Assembly: GCF_000750005.1 (NCBI RefSeq)
Contig: NZ_JPYA01000091.1
Location: 1-35,817 of the forward strand
Length of the DNA stretch: 35,817 nt
Source of the DNA: Geobacillus icigianus
Lineage (GTDB): Bacteria > Bacillota > Bacilli > Bacillales > Anoxybacillaceae
Direction of reading: 5' to 3'
The notes below the pieces were generated by a model. The model was given only the letters and a program-made list of their open reading frames with translations. It did no database searches and had not been told where the DNA came from. Every line of letters begins with the position of its first letter. Position 1 is the stretch's first letter. Of the stretch, positions 7,188-16,149 are shown one piece after another. A program made the position numbers and the translations under genes.

Positions 7188-7216
7188 ATCATACACGATG
7201 TTCTTTCCGTTGACAA
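7188..7216 (-). promoter_or_regulatory. Sigma-A promoter of the candidate small RNA
   Basis: Minus strand TTGTCA (7211-7216), exactly 17 bases, TATGAT (7188-7193). It starts just past the yngE stop codon and faces away from yngE, so it serves no gene in the window other than the proposed RNA. Confidence 0.6.
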
Positions 7217-7237
7217 GAGGGACAACCATCCATTTTT

Positions 7238-8791
7238 TCAAACAGGATACACCCCGTGCTTCCGCTCAGAAAAGACCATATACTTGGACCTATAGGCTTC
7301 AAATCGACGGATCAGCTCATTGCGCAACTCGTTCGGCGCCACGATTCCATCGACGACGAGCTCGGAAGCGAGCCGATAAATGTCGATATCGCGCCGGTAT
7401 TCCTCGCGTTTTTGTTCGACAAATGCTGTCCGCTCTTCTGGCGGCAGCTCGGCGATTTTGTTGGCGTAAACGGCGTTGACGGCCGCTTCCGGACCCATGA
7501 CGGCGATTTGCGCATTCGGAAGCGCCAAACAGCAGTCCGGTTCAAACGCCGGCCCGGCCATGGCGTACAGTCCGGCCCCGTACGCTTTGCGGACGATGAC
7601 CGAGATTTTCGGCACCGTCGCTTCCGACATGGCGGCGATCATTTTCGCCCCATGGCGGATAATGCCGGCCCGCTCGACTTTCGTGCCGATCATAAAGCCA
7701 GGGACGTCGGCCAAAAACAAAAGCGGGATATGGAACGCGTCGCAAAGCGTGATGAATTTCGCCGCTTTATCAGCCGAATCGTGGAACAACACGCCGCCTT
7801 TGATGCGCGGCTGGTTGGCGATGATGCCGATCGGCTGGCCGGCAAGGCGCGCCAGTCCAGTAATGATTTCCGGTGCAAACAGTTTTTTGATTTCACAAAA
7901 CGATCCTTCGTCAATGATCCGCTCAATCAAATCATACATGTTGAACGGCGCATTTTGATTTTCCGGCACAATGTCTTCGATCGTTTTGTCAAACGATTTC
8001 GGCGGCTTGGCCTCGACCACCGGCGGCTTTTCGCTGTAATTGGATGGAAAATACGACAAGTAACGGCGCGCATAGGCGATCGCTTCTTCTTCCGTTTTCA
8101 CGAGCACGTCGCCGCAGCCAGAAACGGTGCAATGCATGCGGGCGCCGCCCATCTCTTCGAGCGTCACTTTTTCCCCGATCACCATTTCCGCCATCCGCGG
8201 CGAGCCTAAGTACATCGAGGCATTGCCTTCCACCATGATGACGATATCGCAAAACGCGGGAATATAGGCGCCGCCGGCGGCTGATGGACCGAACAGCAGG
8301 CACACTTGCGGCACTTTGCCGGACAGCTTCACCTCATTGTAAAAGATGCGCCCCGCCCCGCGCCGGCCGGGGAACATTTCCAGCTGGTCGGTAATGCGGG
8401 CGCCGGCCGAGTCGACCAAATAAATGAGCGGACAACGCAGCTTTTCCGCCGTCTCTTGGATGCGAATAATTTTTTCGACCGTGCGCGCTCCCCACGAGCC
8501 GGCTTTGACGGTCGAATCGTTCGCCATCACGCAGACCGTGCGGCCGTTGATTTTGCCGATGCCGGTCACCACCCCGTCCGCCGGCAAATCGCCCGCCAAA
8601 CAGTTGGCAAACAATCCGTCTTCCACTTCCAAACCGTGATCAAGCAGCAAATTCAGCCGCTCGCGAACAAACAATTTCCCTTGGGCCGCATTTTTTTCAT
8701 GATATTTTGGCGCCCCGCCTTTCTTGATCTCCGCCGCTCTTTTCTCCAGCTCCGCGGCGAGCGTGCTGGGTTGGTTGGCTGTTTCCTTCAT
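7238..8791 (-). CDS. yngE: Acyl-CoA carboxylase carboxyltransferase subunit (YngE)
   Basis: A 517-residue carboxyltransferase of the propionyl/methylcrotonyl-CoA carboxylase beta type. It moves CO2 from carboxybiotin to an acyl-CoA, here most likely 3-methylcrotonyl-CoA. Both crotonase-like halves are present: VDSAGARITDQLEMFPGRRGAGRIFYNEVKLSG and GPSAAGGAYIPAFCD in the N half, and FHIPLLFLADVPGFMIGTKVE and RKAYGAGLYAMAGPAFEPD (the biotin/oxyanion loops) in the C half. The start ATG at 8791 has AAGGAGGGG 10 bases upstream; the frame remains open further upstream without a ribosome site. Last gene of the operon, 154 bases after yngF. Its partners are the biotin carboxylase (11069-12421) and carrier (10834-11046). 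Confidence 0.93.
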   Translation of the reverse strand: MKETANQPSTLAAELEKRAAEIKKGGAPKYHEKNAAQGKLFVRERLNLLLDHGLEVEDGLFANCLAGDLPADGVVTGIGKINGRTVCVMANDSTVKAGSWGARTVEKIIRIQETAEKLRCPLIYLVDSAGARITDQLEMFPGRRGAGRIFYNEVKLSGKVPQVCLLFGPSAAGGAYIPAFCDIVIMVEGNASMYLGSPRMAEMVIGEKVTLEEMGGARMHCTVSGCGDVLVKTEEEAIAYARRYLSYFPSNYSEKPPVVEAKPPKSFDKTIEDIVPENQNAPFNMYDLIERIIDEGSFCEIKKLFAPEIITGLARLAGQPIGIIANQPRIKGGVLFHDSADKAAKFITLCDAFHIPLLFLADVPGFMIGTKVERAGIIRHGAKMIAAMSEATVPKISVIVRKAYGAGLYAMAGPAFEPDCCLALPNAQIAVMGPEAAVNAVYANKIAELPPEERTAFVEQKREEYRRDIDIYRLASELVVDGIVAPNELRNELIRRFEAYRSKYMVFSERKHGVYPV

Positions 8792-8945
8792 CTCGCTGTT
8801 TCCCCTCCTTGTTTTGATGGATCTGGCTGTTCCATCCCGCGTGTTCGTCTGGAACAAGGTTGGATGCCGTGCCGGATCCCCGCGAAAAGCCGGGTCGGCG
8901 AAAGCGCTTCGTGCGGCTTCCGGCCCCCTCCTTGTCTAAGCGGGC

Positions 8946-9728
8946 TTACTCGCCTTTGTACACCGGCTTCCGCTTTTCTTTAAACGCCTGCAACCCTTCC
9001 AACCGGTCTTTCGTCGGAATGGTCGCCTCATAGGCGAGCTGTTCAATGGCAAGACCGGTCTCCAAATCAACGTTAAATACGCTTTGGATCGCCCGTTTCG
9101 CCTGCCGGACGGCAATCGGCGCGTTTTCGGCGATTTGCCGGGCCAATTCAAGCGCCCGCTCCATCAGTTCGGCGCGCGGCACGGCGTATTCGACAAGGCC
9201 GATGCGCTCCGCCTCTTTGGCGGTGATGCGCTTGGCGGCAAAAATCAATTCTTTCGCCTTTCCAATGCCAACAAGGCGTGGGAGCCGCTGCGTTCCCCCC
9301 GCCCCCGGAATGATGCCGAGCGACGTTTCCGTCAGCCCAAGCTGGATGTCGTCGGCAGCCAACCGGATGTCACAAGCCAAGGCAAGCTCCAACCCGCCGC
9401 CAAACGCCGAGCCGTTTAAAACGGCGATGACCGGCTGCGGCACTTTCTCCACCTCGTTGATCGTTTTGCTGATCAAGGCAACGGTTTGCCGCACTTCCGT
9501 TTCATTCATCCCCGCCCGCTCTTTCAAATCAGCTCCGGCGCAAAATACTTTGTCTCCGGCTCCGGTCAGCAGGACAACGCGCACGTCTTTCCGAAATTTG
9601 ATCTCCTGAAAGAGCGCGCCAAGCTCTAGGAGAAGCGCTCTGGACAGCGCGTTGGCCGCTTCCGGACGGTTTAAGGTCACAACGGCGATGCCATGTTCTT
9701 GTGTTTCAAACGATACAAGTGTGCCCAC
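8946..9728 (-). CDS. yngF: Enoyl-CoA hydratase, probable methylglutaconyl-CoA hydratase (YngF)
   Basis: A 260-residue crotonase. FCAGADLKERAGM and NGSAFGGGLELALACDIRLAA form the oxyanion hole, and TETSLGIIPGAGGTQRLPRLVG carries the catalytic Glu region. In this operon the expected reaction is hydration of 3-methylglutaconyl-CoA to HMG-CoA, between the carboxylase and HMG-CoA lyase. The start is GTG at 9728 with AGGGGGG 6 bases upstream, 11 bases after the yngG stop, so the two are coupled. The 154 bases to yngE are GC-rich, without an open frame or a clear terminator. The exact substrate is inferred from context. Confidence 0.92.
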   Translation of the reverse strand: MGTLVSFETQEHGIAVVTLNRPEAANALSRALLLELGALFQEIKFRKDVRVVLLTGAGDKVFCAGADLKERAGMNETEVRQTVALISKTINEVEKVPQPVIAVLNGSAFGGGLELALACDIRLAADDIQLGLTETSLGIIPGAGGTQRLPRLVGIGKAKELIFAAKRITAKEAERIGLVEYAVPRAELMERALELARQIAENAPIAVRQAKRAIQSVFNVDLETGLAIEQLAYEATIPTKDRLEGLQAFKEKRKPVYKGE

Positions 9729-9739
9729 GTGTTTCCCCC

Positions 9740-10639
9740 CTATGATCGAACCGTTTGCAAATAGCGGCTCGAAAGCGGGCGGCCGATTTTGTCGCGGATA
9801 AACAAAGCCGCTTTCGTCAGCCGCTCGACATCGATGCCGGTGTCAATTCCCATGCCATGAAGCATATACACTAAATCATCGGTGGCGACGTTTCCCGATG
9901 CCCCTGGGGCGTACGGGCAGCCGCCGAGGCCGCCGAGCGAGCTGTCAAACGTCGTAATCCCCATTTCCATTGACACTACAATATTGGCGAGCGCCGTCCC
10001 TCTCGTGTCATGGAAATGCATCGCGATCCGATCCGCCGGAAAACGACGGAGCACCTCGGCAAGCACGTCTTCAACTTGTTTGGGCGTCGCCACGCCGATC
10101 GTATCGCCAAGCGACAGTTCGTCAACCCCCATCGCCAGCAGCCGGTCGGCGACCGTGAGCACTTGATCGACGGGGACCGCCCCTTCATACGGGCAGCCAA
10201 ACACGGTCGAGACGTAGCCGCGCACCGTTTTTCCGGCTTGTTTGGCCGTCTTCACAACCGCTTCAAGCACCGGAAACGTGGCGGCGATCGTTTTGTTAAT
10301 GTTTTTTTCGTTGTGCGTTTCGCTCGCTGACATGAAGACGCCGACTTCATCCACCCCGGCGCCAAGCGCCCGCTCAAGCCCCTTTTCGTTCGGGACGAGC
10401 GCCGCATACGTGACGCCGTCTTTGCGGCAGATGCCAGCTGCGACTTCGGCAGCATCGGCGAGCTGCGGAATCCATTTCGGATGGACGAAGGAAGTCACCT
10501 CAATGTACGACAGCCCCGTTTCTGACAATAGGTTGATCCAAGCGATTTTATCGGCGGTGGCGATCGGCGCTGCTTCGTTTTGCAGGCCGTCGCGCGGGCC
10601 GACTTCTTTGATCGTCACCTTCGCCGGCCATCGGCTCAT
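9740..10639 (-). CDS. yngG: Hydroxymethylglutaryl-CoA lyase (YngG)
   Basis: 299 residues, a TIM-barrel lyase of the HMG-CoA lyase family that splits HMG-CoA into acetyl-CoA and acetoacetate. The N-terminal VTIKEVGPRDGLQNE holds the metal and catalytic Arg/Asp residues. MHFHDTRGTALAN has the metal-binding His pair. The C-terminal SLGGLGGCPYAPGASGN contains the family's signature Cys in the flexible loop. ATG at 10639 follows a GGGGGAG site. It ends the leucine route and gives the pathway its products. 194 bases separate it from the carrier gene upstream; I find no gene in that gap. Confidence 0.94.
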   Translation of the reverse strand: MSRWPAKVTIKEVGPRDGLQNEAAPIATADKIAWINLLSETGLSYIEVTSFVHPKWIPQLADAAEVAAGICRKDGVTYAALVPNEKGLERALGAGVDEVGVFMSASETHNEKNINKTIAATFPVLEAVVKTAKQAGKTVRGYVSTVFGCPYEGAVPVDQVLTVADRLLAMGVDELSLGDTIGVATPKQVEDVLAEVLRRFPADRIAMHFHDTRGTALANIVVSMEMGITTFDSSLGGLGGCPYAPGASGNVATDDLVYMLHGMGIDTGIDVERLTKAALFIRDKIGRPLSSRYLQTVRS

Positions 10640-10833
10640 GCGCTACTCCCCCTTTTCGCTTCGTCTCCGCCGTTTTGTCGTTGACCGTGCCAAACGGTCC
10701 CCTTCCCCTATCGTTGGCGGGTGTTAGTCAAGGGCGAATCCGGCTCTCCCCATCCCCCTCGATGCTCAATGAGGTCGGCGTGGAGTGTTCGTTCAGCGTT
10801 AGACGCTACCTGTTGGCGGAACCGTCTGCTTCC

Positions 10834-11046
10834 CTACTCGATCTCAACGAGCACGTCGCCTTCGTTCACAAAATCTCCTTCTTGCACATGAATGTGCTTC
10901 ACAACGCCGGACGTCTCAGCGGCAACCGGAATTTCCATTTTCATTGATTCCAAAATGACGACGTCTTGCCCTTCTTCGACGCGGTCACCGACGGCAACGA
11001 CAATTTTCCAGACGCTTCCGGCCATCGTGGCGGCAACTTGCTTCAT
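10834..11046 (-). CDS. yngHB: Biotin carboxyl carrier protein (YngHB)
   Basis: A 70-residue biotinyl domain. ILESMKMEIPVAAETSG is the canonical biotinylation site with Lys36 as the modified residue, and the C-terminal half VQEGDFVNEGDVLVEIE completes the flattened beta barrel. It swings carboxybiotin between the biotin carboxylase immediately upstream (22-base gap) and the carboxyltransferase YngE. Stand-alone carriers of about 70 residues are usual in Bacillus acyl-CoA carboxylases. CGGAGGAAG precedes the ATG by 5-6 bases. Its Lys must be modified by BirA; a BirA-controlled bioB lies in the same window. Confidence 0.93.
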   Translation of the reverse strand: MKQVAATMAGSVWKIVVAVGDRVEEGQDVVILESMKMEIPVAAETSGVVKHIHVQEGDFVNEGDVLVEIE

Positions 11047-11068
11047 CGTTTCTTCCTCCGTTTCTGCT

Positions 11069-12421
11069 TCATTTTGTTTTCGTTGGCTGCCAATAGTTGG
11101 CGAGAAAATCGGTCGTCGTTTCCCCGGCACGGAACGCCGGATGGGACAATACGGCTTCCAGCAGCGGAATGTTCGTTTTAATCCCTTCGACCCGATAGTC
11201 GCGCAGCGCGCCGAGCAAGCGTTCAATCGCCGTTTGTCGATCCGGGCCTTTCGCAATCAACTTCGCGATCATCGGGTCGTAAAACGGCGTAATGGTGATC
11301 CCGCTTTGGACCGCCGTTTCATGACGAATTCCTTCCCTTTGAGGAACGGAAAAGACGGCAATGCGGCCGGGCGACGGGTAAAACGTGTTCGGATCCTCAG
11401 CATAAATGCGCACTTCAATGGCGTGCCCGTCGCGGCGAATGGCTTCCTGCTGATAGCGGAGCGGTTCGCCGGCGGCGATGCGCAGCTGCTCTTCGACGAT
11501 GTCGATGCCGGTGATTTCTTCCGTCACCGGGTGCTCGACTTGCAGCCGGGTGTTCATTTCAAGAAAATAAAAGTGTTTTTGTTCGTCGACCAAAAATTCC
11601 ATCGTGCCGGCGTTCGCATAGCCGATATAACGCGCCGCCCGGACGGCAGCTTCGCCCATCTTCCGCCGCGTTTCTTCATCCAAAAACGGCGACGGCGCTT
11701 CCTCCACCACTTTTTGGTGGCGGCGCTGGATCGAGCATTCGCGCTCCCATAAGTAGATGCAGTTCCCGTAGGAATCGGCGAGCAGCTGAATTTCAATATG
11801 GCGCGGGCGTTCAATATATTTTTCAATGTACATCGTCCCGTCGCCGAAAAACGAAGCGGCCCGCTTTTGGCTCCCTTCAAATGCTTGGCGCAGCTCCGCT
11901 TCGTCGCGGGCGATGTGCATGCCGATGCCGCCGCCCCCGGCTGATGCCTTCAGCATGACCGGATATCCAATCGAAGCCGCCGCCTCCGCCGCCGCATCGG
12001 GGCTGTCCAACGCAAACGTGACGCCTGGAACGATCGGGACGCCGGCTTTTTCCATCGTCCGCCGCGCTTCGATTTTGCTGCCCATCGCCGCAATGACGTC
12101 CGCCTTCGGACCGATGAAGACGATTCCTTCCTCCTCACAGCGGCGGGCGAACGCCGGGTTTTCCGAGAGCAGCCCGTAGCCGGGATGGATCGCCTCCGCT
12201 TTCGCCGCTTTGGCAACCTCAATGATTTTTTCGATATTTAAATAGCTTTCCGCCACGCGCGGCTTGCCGATCAAATACGCCTCATCCGCCAGCTTGACGT
12301 GGAGCGAATCGGCGTCCGCTTCCGAGTAGACGGCGACCGTTCGGATGCCGAGCTTTTGGCACGTGCGGATGACGCGGACGGCAATTTCGCCGCGGTTGGC
12401 AATCAACACTTTCGAAAACAT
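11069..12421 (-). CDS. yngH: Biotin carboxylase subunit of acyl-CoA carboxylase (YngH)
   Basis: 450 residues, ATP-grasp biotin carboxylase that carboxylates the YngHB carrier with ATP and bicarbonate. Order of motifs: MFSKVLIANRGEIAVRVIR (N-terminal domain), KASAGGGGIGMHIARDEAEL (ATP-binding glycine loop), ERPRHIEIQLLADSYGN, FYFLEMNTRLQVEHPVTEEITGIDIVEEQL (metal and bicarbonate-binding Glu, Asn and Arg residues), and the C-terminal RDGHAIEVRIYAEDP. The length is normal for a free-standing subunit. A strong GC-rich stem sits between this gene and yngI. In this operon it should serve methylcrotonyl-CoA carboxylase rather than acetyl-CoA carboxylase. Confidence 0.93.
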   Translation of the reverse strand: MFSKVLIANRGEIAVRVIRTCQKLGIRTVAVYSEADADSLHVKLADEAYLIGKPRVAESYLNIEKIIEVAKAAKAEAIHPGYGLLSENPAFARRCEEEGIVFIGPKADVIAAMGSKIEARRTMEKAGVPIVPGVTFALDSPDAAAEAAASIGYPVMLKASAGGGGIGMHIARDEAELRQAFEGSQKRAASFFGDGTMYIEKYIERPRHIEIQLLADSYGNCIYLWERECSIQRRHQKVVEEAPSPFLDEETRRKMGEAAVRAARYIGYANAGTMEFLVDEQKHFYFLEMNTRLQVEHPVTEEITGIDIVEEQLRIAAGEPLRYQQEAIRRDGHAIEVRIYAEDPNTFYPSPGRIAVFSVPQREGIRHETAVQSGITITPFYDPMIAKLIAKGPDRQTAIERLLGALRDYRVEGIKTNIPLLEAVLSHPAFRAGETTTDFLANYWQPTKTK

Positions 12422-12453
12422 GGTCTCACCCTTTCGCGAAAACTGAGAATGCC

Positions 12454-12477
12454 GCCGGGCGGTTTCGTCCGCCCGGC
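12454..12477 (-). other. Strong intercistronic stem between yngI and yngH
   Basis: GCCGGGCGG and CCGCCCGGC form a perfect 9-bp, all G-C/C-G stem around a six-base loop. No T run follows on either strand. It may be an RNA-processing or stability element that sets unequal amounts of the two proteins; this is inference. Confidence 0.5.
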
Positions 12478-12485
12478 GCGGCGAG

Positions 12486-14120
12486 TTACGTCGTCAAGCC
12501 GAGGCGCTGTTTCGCCATTTCTCGCAGCTTGAATTTTTGAATTTTCCCGGACGCTGTCATCGGGTATGAGTCGGTAAATTCGATGTAGCGCGGGATTTTA
12601 TGGCGGGAGATGTTGCCGCGGCAAAACTCGCGAATTTCCTCGGCTGTCGCTGTTTCACCGTCCTTTAAGATAATCCACGCCATCACTTCTTCGCCGTACA
12701 CTTCATCGGGCACGCCGACGACTTGAACGTCCAAAATTTTCGGATGTTTGTACAAAAACTCCTCAATTTCGCGCGGATAAATGTTCTCCCCGCCGCGGAT
12801 GATCATATCTTTCAGCCGGCCGGTGATGCGGCAGTAACCGTTCTCATCCATTGTCGCCAAATCGCCGGTATGCAGCCAACCATCTGCATCGATCGCTTCG
12901 TTGGTCGCTTCCGGGTTGTTGTAATATCCTTTCATGACATGATAACCGCGCGTGCACAGCTCCCCTTGCACACCGCGCGGCACTTCCTTGTTCGTGCCCG
13001 GCTCAACGATTCTCACTTCCACGCCCGGCAAGGCGCGTCCGACCGTTTCGACGCGCAGCTCAAGCGGATCGTCGGTGCGCGTTTGCGTGATGACCGGCGA
13101 CGCTTCCGTCTGCCCGTAGGCGATCGTAGTGTCTGTCATCCCCATTTTTTCGATGACCCCCTTCATCACTTCGACCGGGCAAGGAGAACCAGCCATAATG
13201 CCGGTGCGCAGCGACGACAAATCGTATTGGTCGAAATCCGGGTCGTTCAGTTCGGCGATAAACATCGTCGGCACGCCGTGGAGCGCCGTGCACCGTTCCG
13301 CCGCCACCGTCTCGAGCACCCGCTTCGGATGAAACTCGACAACCGGCACCATCGTCGCCCCAACCGTCACGCAAGCCAACGTGCTCATCACGCAGCCGAA
13401 GCAGTGGAAAAACGGCACGGGGATGCAAAGGCGGTCGCCTTCGCCAAGTCCCATGCATTGCGCGACTTGGTGAGCGTTGTTGACGACGTTGTAATGCGTC
13501 AACATGACCCCTTTCGGGAATCCGGTCGTCCCGGACGTGTATTGCATGTTGATCACATCGTGTGGGTCGAGGCTCGCCATCCGTTCATCGAGCTCTTCTT
13601 CTGACACGTCGTGCGCCATCGCCAAGATGTCGTTCCATGTAAACATGCCCGGGTACCGTTTGTCGCCAAGAAAAACCACGTTTTTCAGCTTCGGCAGCCG
13701 TTTCGATTGCAGCTGTCCGGGCACCGACGTGCGCAATTCGGGAACGATTTCATATAAAATATCGATATACGACGAGTCGCGATATTGCTCAATCAAAAAG
13801 AGCGTCGTCGAATCGGACTGGCGAAGCAAATACTCAAGCTCGGCCGCGCGGTAGTTCGTATTGACCGTCACCAACACCGCCCCCATTTTCCCGGTCGCAA
13901 ACTGGCAGGCGATCCATTCCGGAACGTTCGTCGCCCAAATGGCGACATGCTCCCCTTTTTCGATGCCAAGCCGCATCAACCCGCGCGCGACGAGGCGGCA
14001 ATAGTCGTTCAACTGTTGATACGTCAGACGCAAGTTGCGGTCGGCGTACACGACCGCCTCGCGATCCGCATATTGCCTGGCCCTCTCTTCCAACAATTTC
14101 CCCACCGTCACCGTCAACAT
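12486..14120 (-). CDS. yngI: Acyl-CoA synthetase, AMP-forming (YngI)
   Basis: 544 residues of the ANL (AMP-binding) superfamily, which activates a carboxylic acid to its acyl-CoA through an acyl-adenylate. Motifs: [18 protein letters not shown] (P-loop A3), [12 protein letters not shown] (A5), [37 protein letters not shown] (A7-A8 hinge) and the C-terminal [14 protein letters not shown] with the A10 Lys. The acid is unknown. From the operon, isovalerate or another branched or medium-chain acid, or acetoacetate, is plausible. AGGAG precedes the ATG. It lies 59 bases after yngJ. Confidence 0.92.
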   Translation of the reverse strand: MLTVTVGKLLEERARQYADREAVVYADRNLRLTYQQLNDYCRLVARGLMRLGIEKGEHVAIWATNVPEWIACQFATGKMGAVLVTVNTNYRAAELEYLLRQSDSTTLFLIEQYRDSSYIDILYEIVPELRTSVPGQLQSKRLPKLKNVVFLGDKRYPGMFTWNDILAMAHDVSEEELDERMASLDPHDVINMQYTSGTTGFPKGVMLTHYNVVNNAHQVAQCMGLGEGDRLCIPVPFFHCFGCVMSTLACVTVGATMVPVVEFHPKRVLETVAAERCTALHGVPTMFIAELNDPDFDQYDLSSLRTGIMAGSPCPVEVMKGVIEKMGMTDTTIAYGQTEASPVITQTRTDDPLELRVETVGRALPGVEVRIVEPGTNKEVPRGVQGELCTRGYHVMKGYYNNPEATNEAIDADGWLHTGDLATMDENGYCRITGRLKDMIIRGGENIYPREIEEFLYKHPKILDVQVVGVPDEVYGEEVMAWIILKDGETATAEEIREFCRGNISRHKIPRYIEFTDSYPMTASGKIQKFKLREMAKQRLGLTT

Positions 14121-14179
14121 CGGCCTTCTCCTCCCCTTTGTCCGAATTCACTGTTATGGATATGCGCATCATTCCGCTT

Positions 14180-15322
14180 TTAGCATCCGAGCTGGCGAGC
14201 GATGACGAGCCGTTGAATTTCCGATGTGCCTTCGCCAATTTCCATGAGCTTGATATCCCGCAAATGACGTTCAACGCCGTACTCTTTCATGTAACCATAG
14301 CCGCCGTGAATTTGGATCGCCTGATTGCAGACGCGAAACCCCATTTCCGACGCGAACAGCTTGGCGAACGACGCTTCTTTCGTAAACGATTTCCCTTGAT
14401 CTTTCAACCAAGCCGCCTTGTACACCATATTGCGGGCAAGCTCAATTTCCATCGCCATGTCAGCGAGCTTAAACTGAATCGCTTGAAACTTGGAAATCGG
14501 CTGGCCAAACTGAATGCGTTCTTTCGCATATTGAAGCGCTTTCTCAAACGCCGCTTGCGCGATGCCGACGGCTAAAGCGGCGATCGAAATGCGGCCGCCA
14601 TCAAGCGTGTACAAAAACTGGTTAAACCCTTTTTGCGGGTCGCCTAAGACGTTTTCTTTCGGCACGCGGACGTTCTCGAAAACAAGCTCGCACGTATTGG
14701 ACGCGCGCACGCCCATTTTGTCGTAATTCGAACGGATTGTAAATCCTAGGGAGTCCGTTGGCACGATGAGAGCGGTGATGATGTTTTTGCCGCGCGCATC
14801 TTTGCCTGTCACAGCGGTGACAATGACTTGCCGCGCGTATTGGGCGTTCGTGATCCAGCATTTTTCGCCGTTGATGACATATTCATCGCCGTCGAGCACC
14901 GCCGTTGTGCGCGTGCCGCCAGCGTCGGACCCGGCGTTTGGCTCCGTGAGCCCAAAAGCGCCAAGCGTCTCTCCTTTGGCCATCGGCACGAGCCACGTTT
15001 GTTTCTGCTCCTCTGTTCCAAAGTAATAAATCGGACTCGCCCCAAGCGACACAGCAGCCGCGTAGCTTAGCCCGGTGCCGCCGCAGGCGCGGCCGATTTC
15101 CTCAACGGCGATGGCGTACGAAATCGTATCGCCCCCAGCGCCGCCGTATTCTTCCGGAAACGGCAGGCCCAACAGCCCGAGCTCGCCCATCTTGCGGAAC
15201 ACATGCAGCGGAAAATGCGCCTCTTCATCCCATTTCGCCGCGTATGGGGCAATTTCCTTCTCGGCAAAATCGCGAACCATTTCTTTAATCATTTGTTGCT
15301 CTTTCGTTAATGAAAAATCCAT
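14180..15322 (-). CDS. yngJ: Acyl-CoA dehydrogenase, probable isovaleryl-CoA dehydrogenase (YngJ)
   Basis: 380 residues, FAD flavoprotein of the acyl-CoA dehydrogenase family. It contains AFGLTEPNAGSDAGG and CWITNAQYA (FAD/substrate signature 1), GVRASNTCELVFENVRVP, and QIHGGYGYMKEYGVERHLRDIKLMEIGEGTSEIQ (signature 2 with the usual catalytic Glu position). It should oxidise isovaleryl-CoA or a similar branched acyl-CoA to the 2-enoyl-CoA, passing electrons to ETF; no ETF gene is in the window. I start at ATG 15322, which opens MDFSLTKEQQ and has GGGGGAGAGG upstream; six more codons are open before it. First structural gene after the operator region. Confidence 0.92.
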   Translation of the reverse strand: MDFSLTKEQQMIKEMVRDFAEKEIAPYAAKWDEEAHFPLHVFRKMGELGLLGLPFPEEYGGAGGDTISYAIAVEEIGRACGGTGLSYAAAVSLGASPIYYFGTEEQKQTWLVPMAKGETLGAFGLTEPNAGSDAGGTRTTAVLDGDEYVINGEKCWITNAQYARQVIVTAVTGKDARGKNIITALIVPTDSLGFTIRSNYDKMGVRASNTCELVFENVRVPKENVLGDPQKGFNQFLYTLDGGRISIAALAVGIAQAAFEKALQYAKERIQFGQPISKFQAIQFKLADMAMEIELARNMVYKAAWLKDQGKSFTKEASFAKLFASEMGFRVCNQAIQIHGGYGYMKEYGVERHLRDIKLMEIGEGTSEIQRLVIARQLGC

Positions 15323-15359
15323 CTTGTCCCTCTCCCCCATAAAAGTGTTCTATAAGTTT

Positions 15360-15377
15360 AAACCGACTAGTCGGTTT
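15360..15377. promoter_or_regulatory. TetR-type operator 1
   Basis: AAACCGACTAGTCGGTTT is a perfect 18-bp palindrome 38 bases upstream of the yngJ start. The core ACCGACTAGTCGGT is the form bound by many TetR regulators of acyl-CoA metabolism. The regulator gene is immediately upstream. Confidence 0.8.
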
Positions 15378-15424
15378 TGTCCGAACGACGTAGCCGCAAG
15401 CACTGTAGCGAAAAAACGCTTTCA

Positions 15425-15442
15425 AAACCGACTAGTTGGTCT
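15425..15442. promoter_or_regulatory. TetR-type operator 2
   Basis: AAACCGACTAGTTGGTCT repeats operator 1 with three changes, all in the right half. It lies 65 bases upstream of operator 1 (centre to centre) and 17 bases after the tetR stop codon. Two sites at this spacing could hold two dimers on the same promoter region. Confidence 0.7.
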
Positions 15443-15458
15443 GTAAGCGGTGCGCGGA

Positions 15459-16085
15459 TCATTCCGCGGCGGGCGGCAACAAAAACCGCGCCGCTGTTGG
15501 GTTCTGCGGTGTGCAAAGCACCGCATGCAAAATGAAGTCAGCGAAATACGCCGCGATCTCCTCAATCGACAGCGGACCGTCCGGATTGTACCATTTGTAC
15601 GTCCAGTTGACCATGCCGATGATCGACATGCCGGCAATTTCCACCGACAGTTCCGGACGAAATTCCCCGGCTTCAATCCCCTCGCGGATGACGCGAAAAA
15701 TAATTTGTTTAAATTCTTCGCGCTTTTCATTGATCGGTTCGGCGTATTCCGGTTTTAAGTACGTGCTTTCCTGATAAAAGACGGTAATATGTGGTTTATA
15801 TAAATGAAAGACTTTTACAAATGACTGAACGATGGCGTACAAGCGCTCGGTCGGCGTTGAACAGCTTTCATACGCCTCCTGCGCTTTAGTCAGCGCATAC
15901 GTAATAAAGACGTCATGAATGTGATAAAGCAGCTCGTCTTTTGATTTGAAATTATGGTAAAATCCGCCTTTGGACGTGTCACTTTCGGCAACGATGCGAT
16001 CGACCGTCACGCCATGGTAGCCGTACTTTTCAAACAAATGAAGCGCGGTGTCGATAATGCGGTCTCGAAGCGGTTTCTCTGCCAT
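15459..16085 (-). CDS. TetR-family regulator of the yng operon
   Basis: 208 residues. The N-terminal helix-turn-helix reads RIIDTALHLFEKYGYHGVTVDRIVAESDTSKGGFYHNFKSKDELLYHI, a typical TetR DNA-binding domain with the GxFYxHF-like box. The rest is an all-helical ligand and dimer domain. The start ATG at 16085 has GAAGGAG 6-7 bases upstream; upstream codons in the frame lack a ribosome site. It lies just before yngJ on the same strand, with two matching palindromes in between, so it most likely represses the leucine/isovalerate genes and is released by an acyl-CoA. The ligand is inferred. The operon's B. subtilis counterpart is not headed by this gene as far as I recall. Confidence 0.9.
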   Translation of the reverse strand: MAEKPLRDRIIDTALHLFEKYGYHGVTVDRIVAESDTSKGGFYHNFKSKDELLYHIHDVFITYALTKAQEAYESCSTPTERLYAIVQSFVKVFHLYKPHITVFYQESTYLKPEYAEPINEKREEFKQIIFRVIREGIEAGEFRPELSVEIAGMSIIGMVNWTYKWYNPDGPLSIEEIAAYFADFILHAVLCTPQNPTAARFLLPPAAE

Positions 16086-16149
16086 AACAGTCTCCTTCGT
16101 CTGAGCTGTAAAACATTTCGGAAAAAGCAAAATCTTCTTCTTGTTTATT

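Noticed and set aside
10640..10833. A possible missing gene between yngG and the biotin carrier gene
   Set aside because: No frame of useful length with a ribosome site is found in these 194 bases, and no known element of the pathway is missing.
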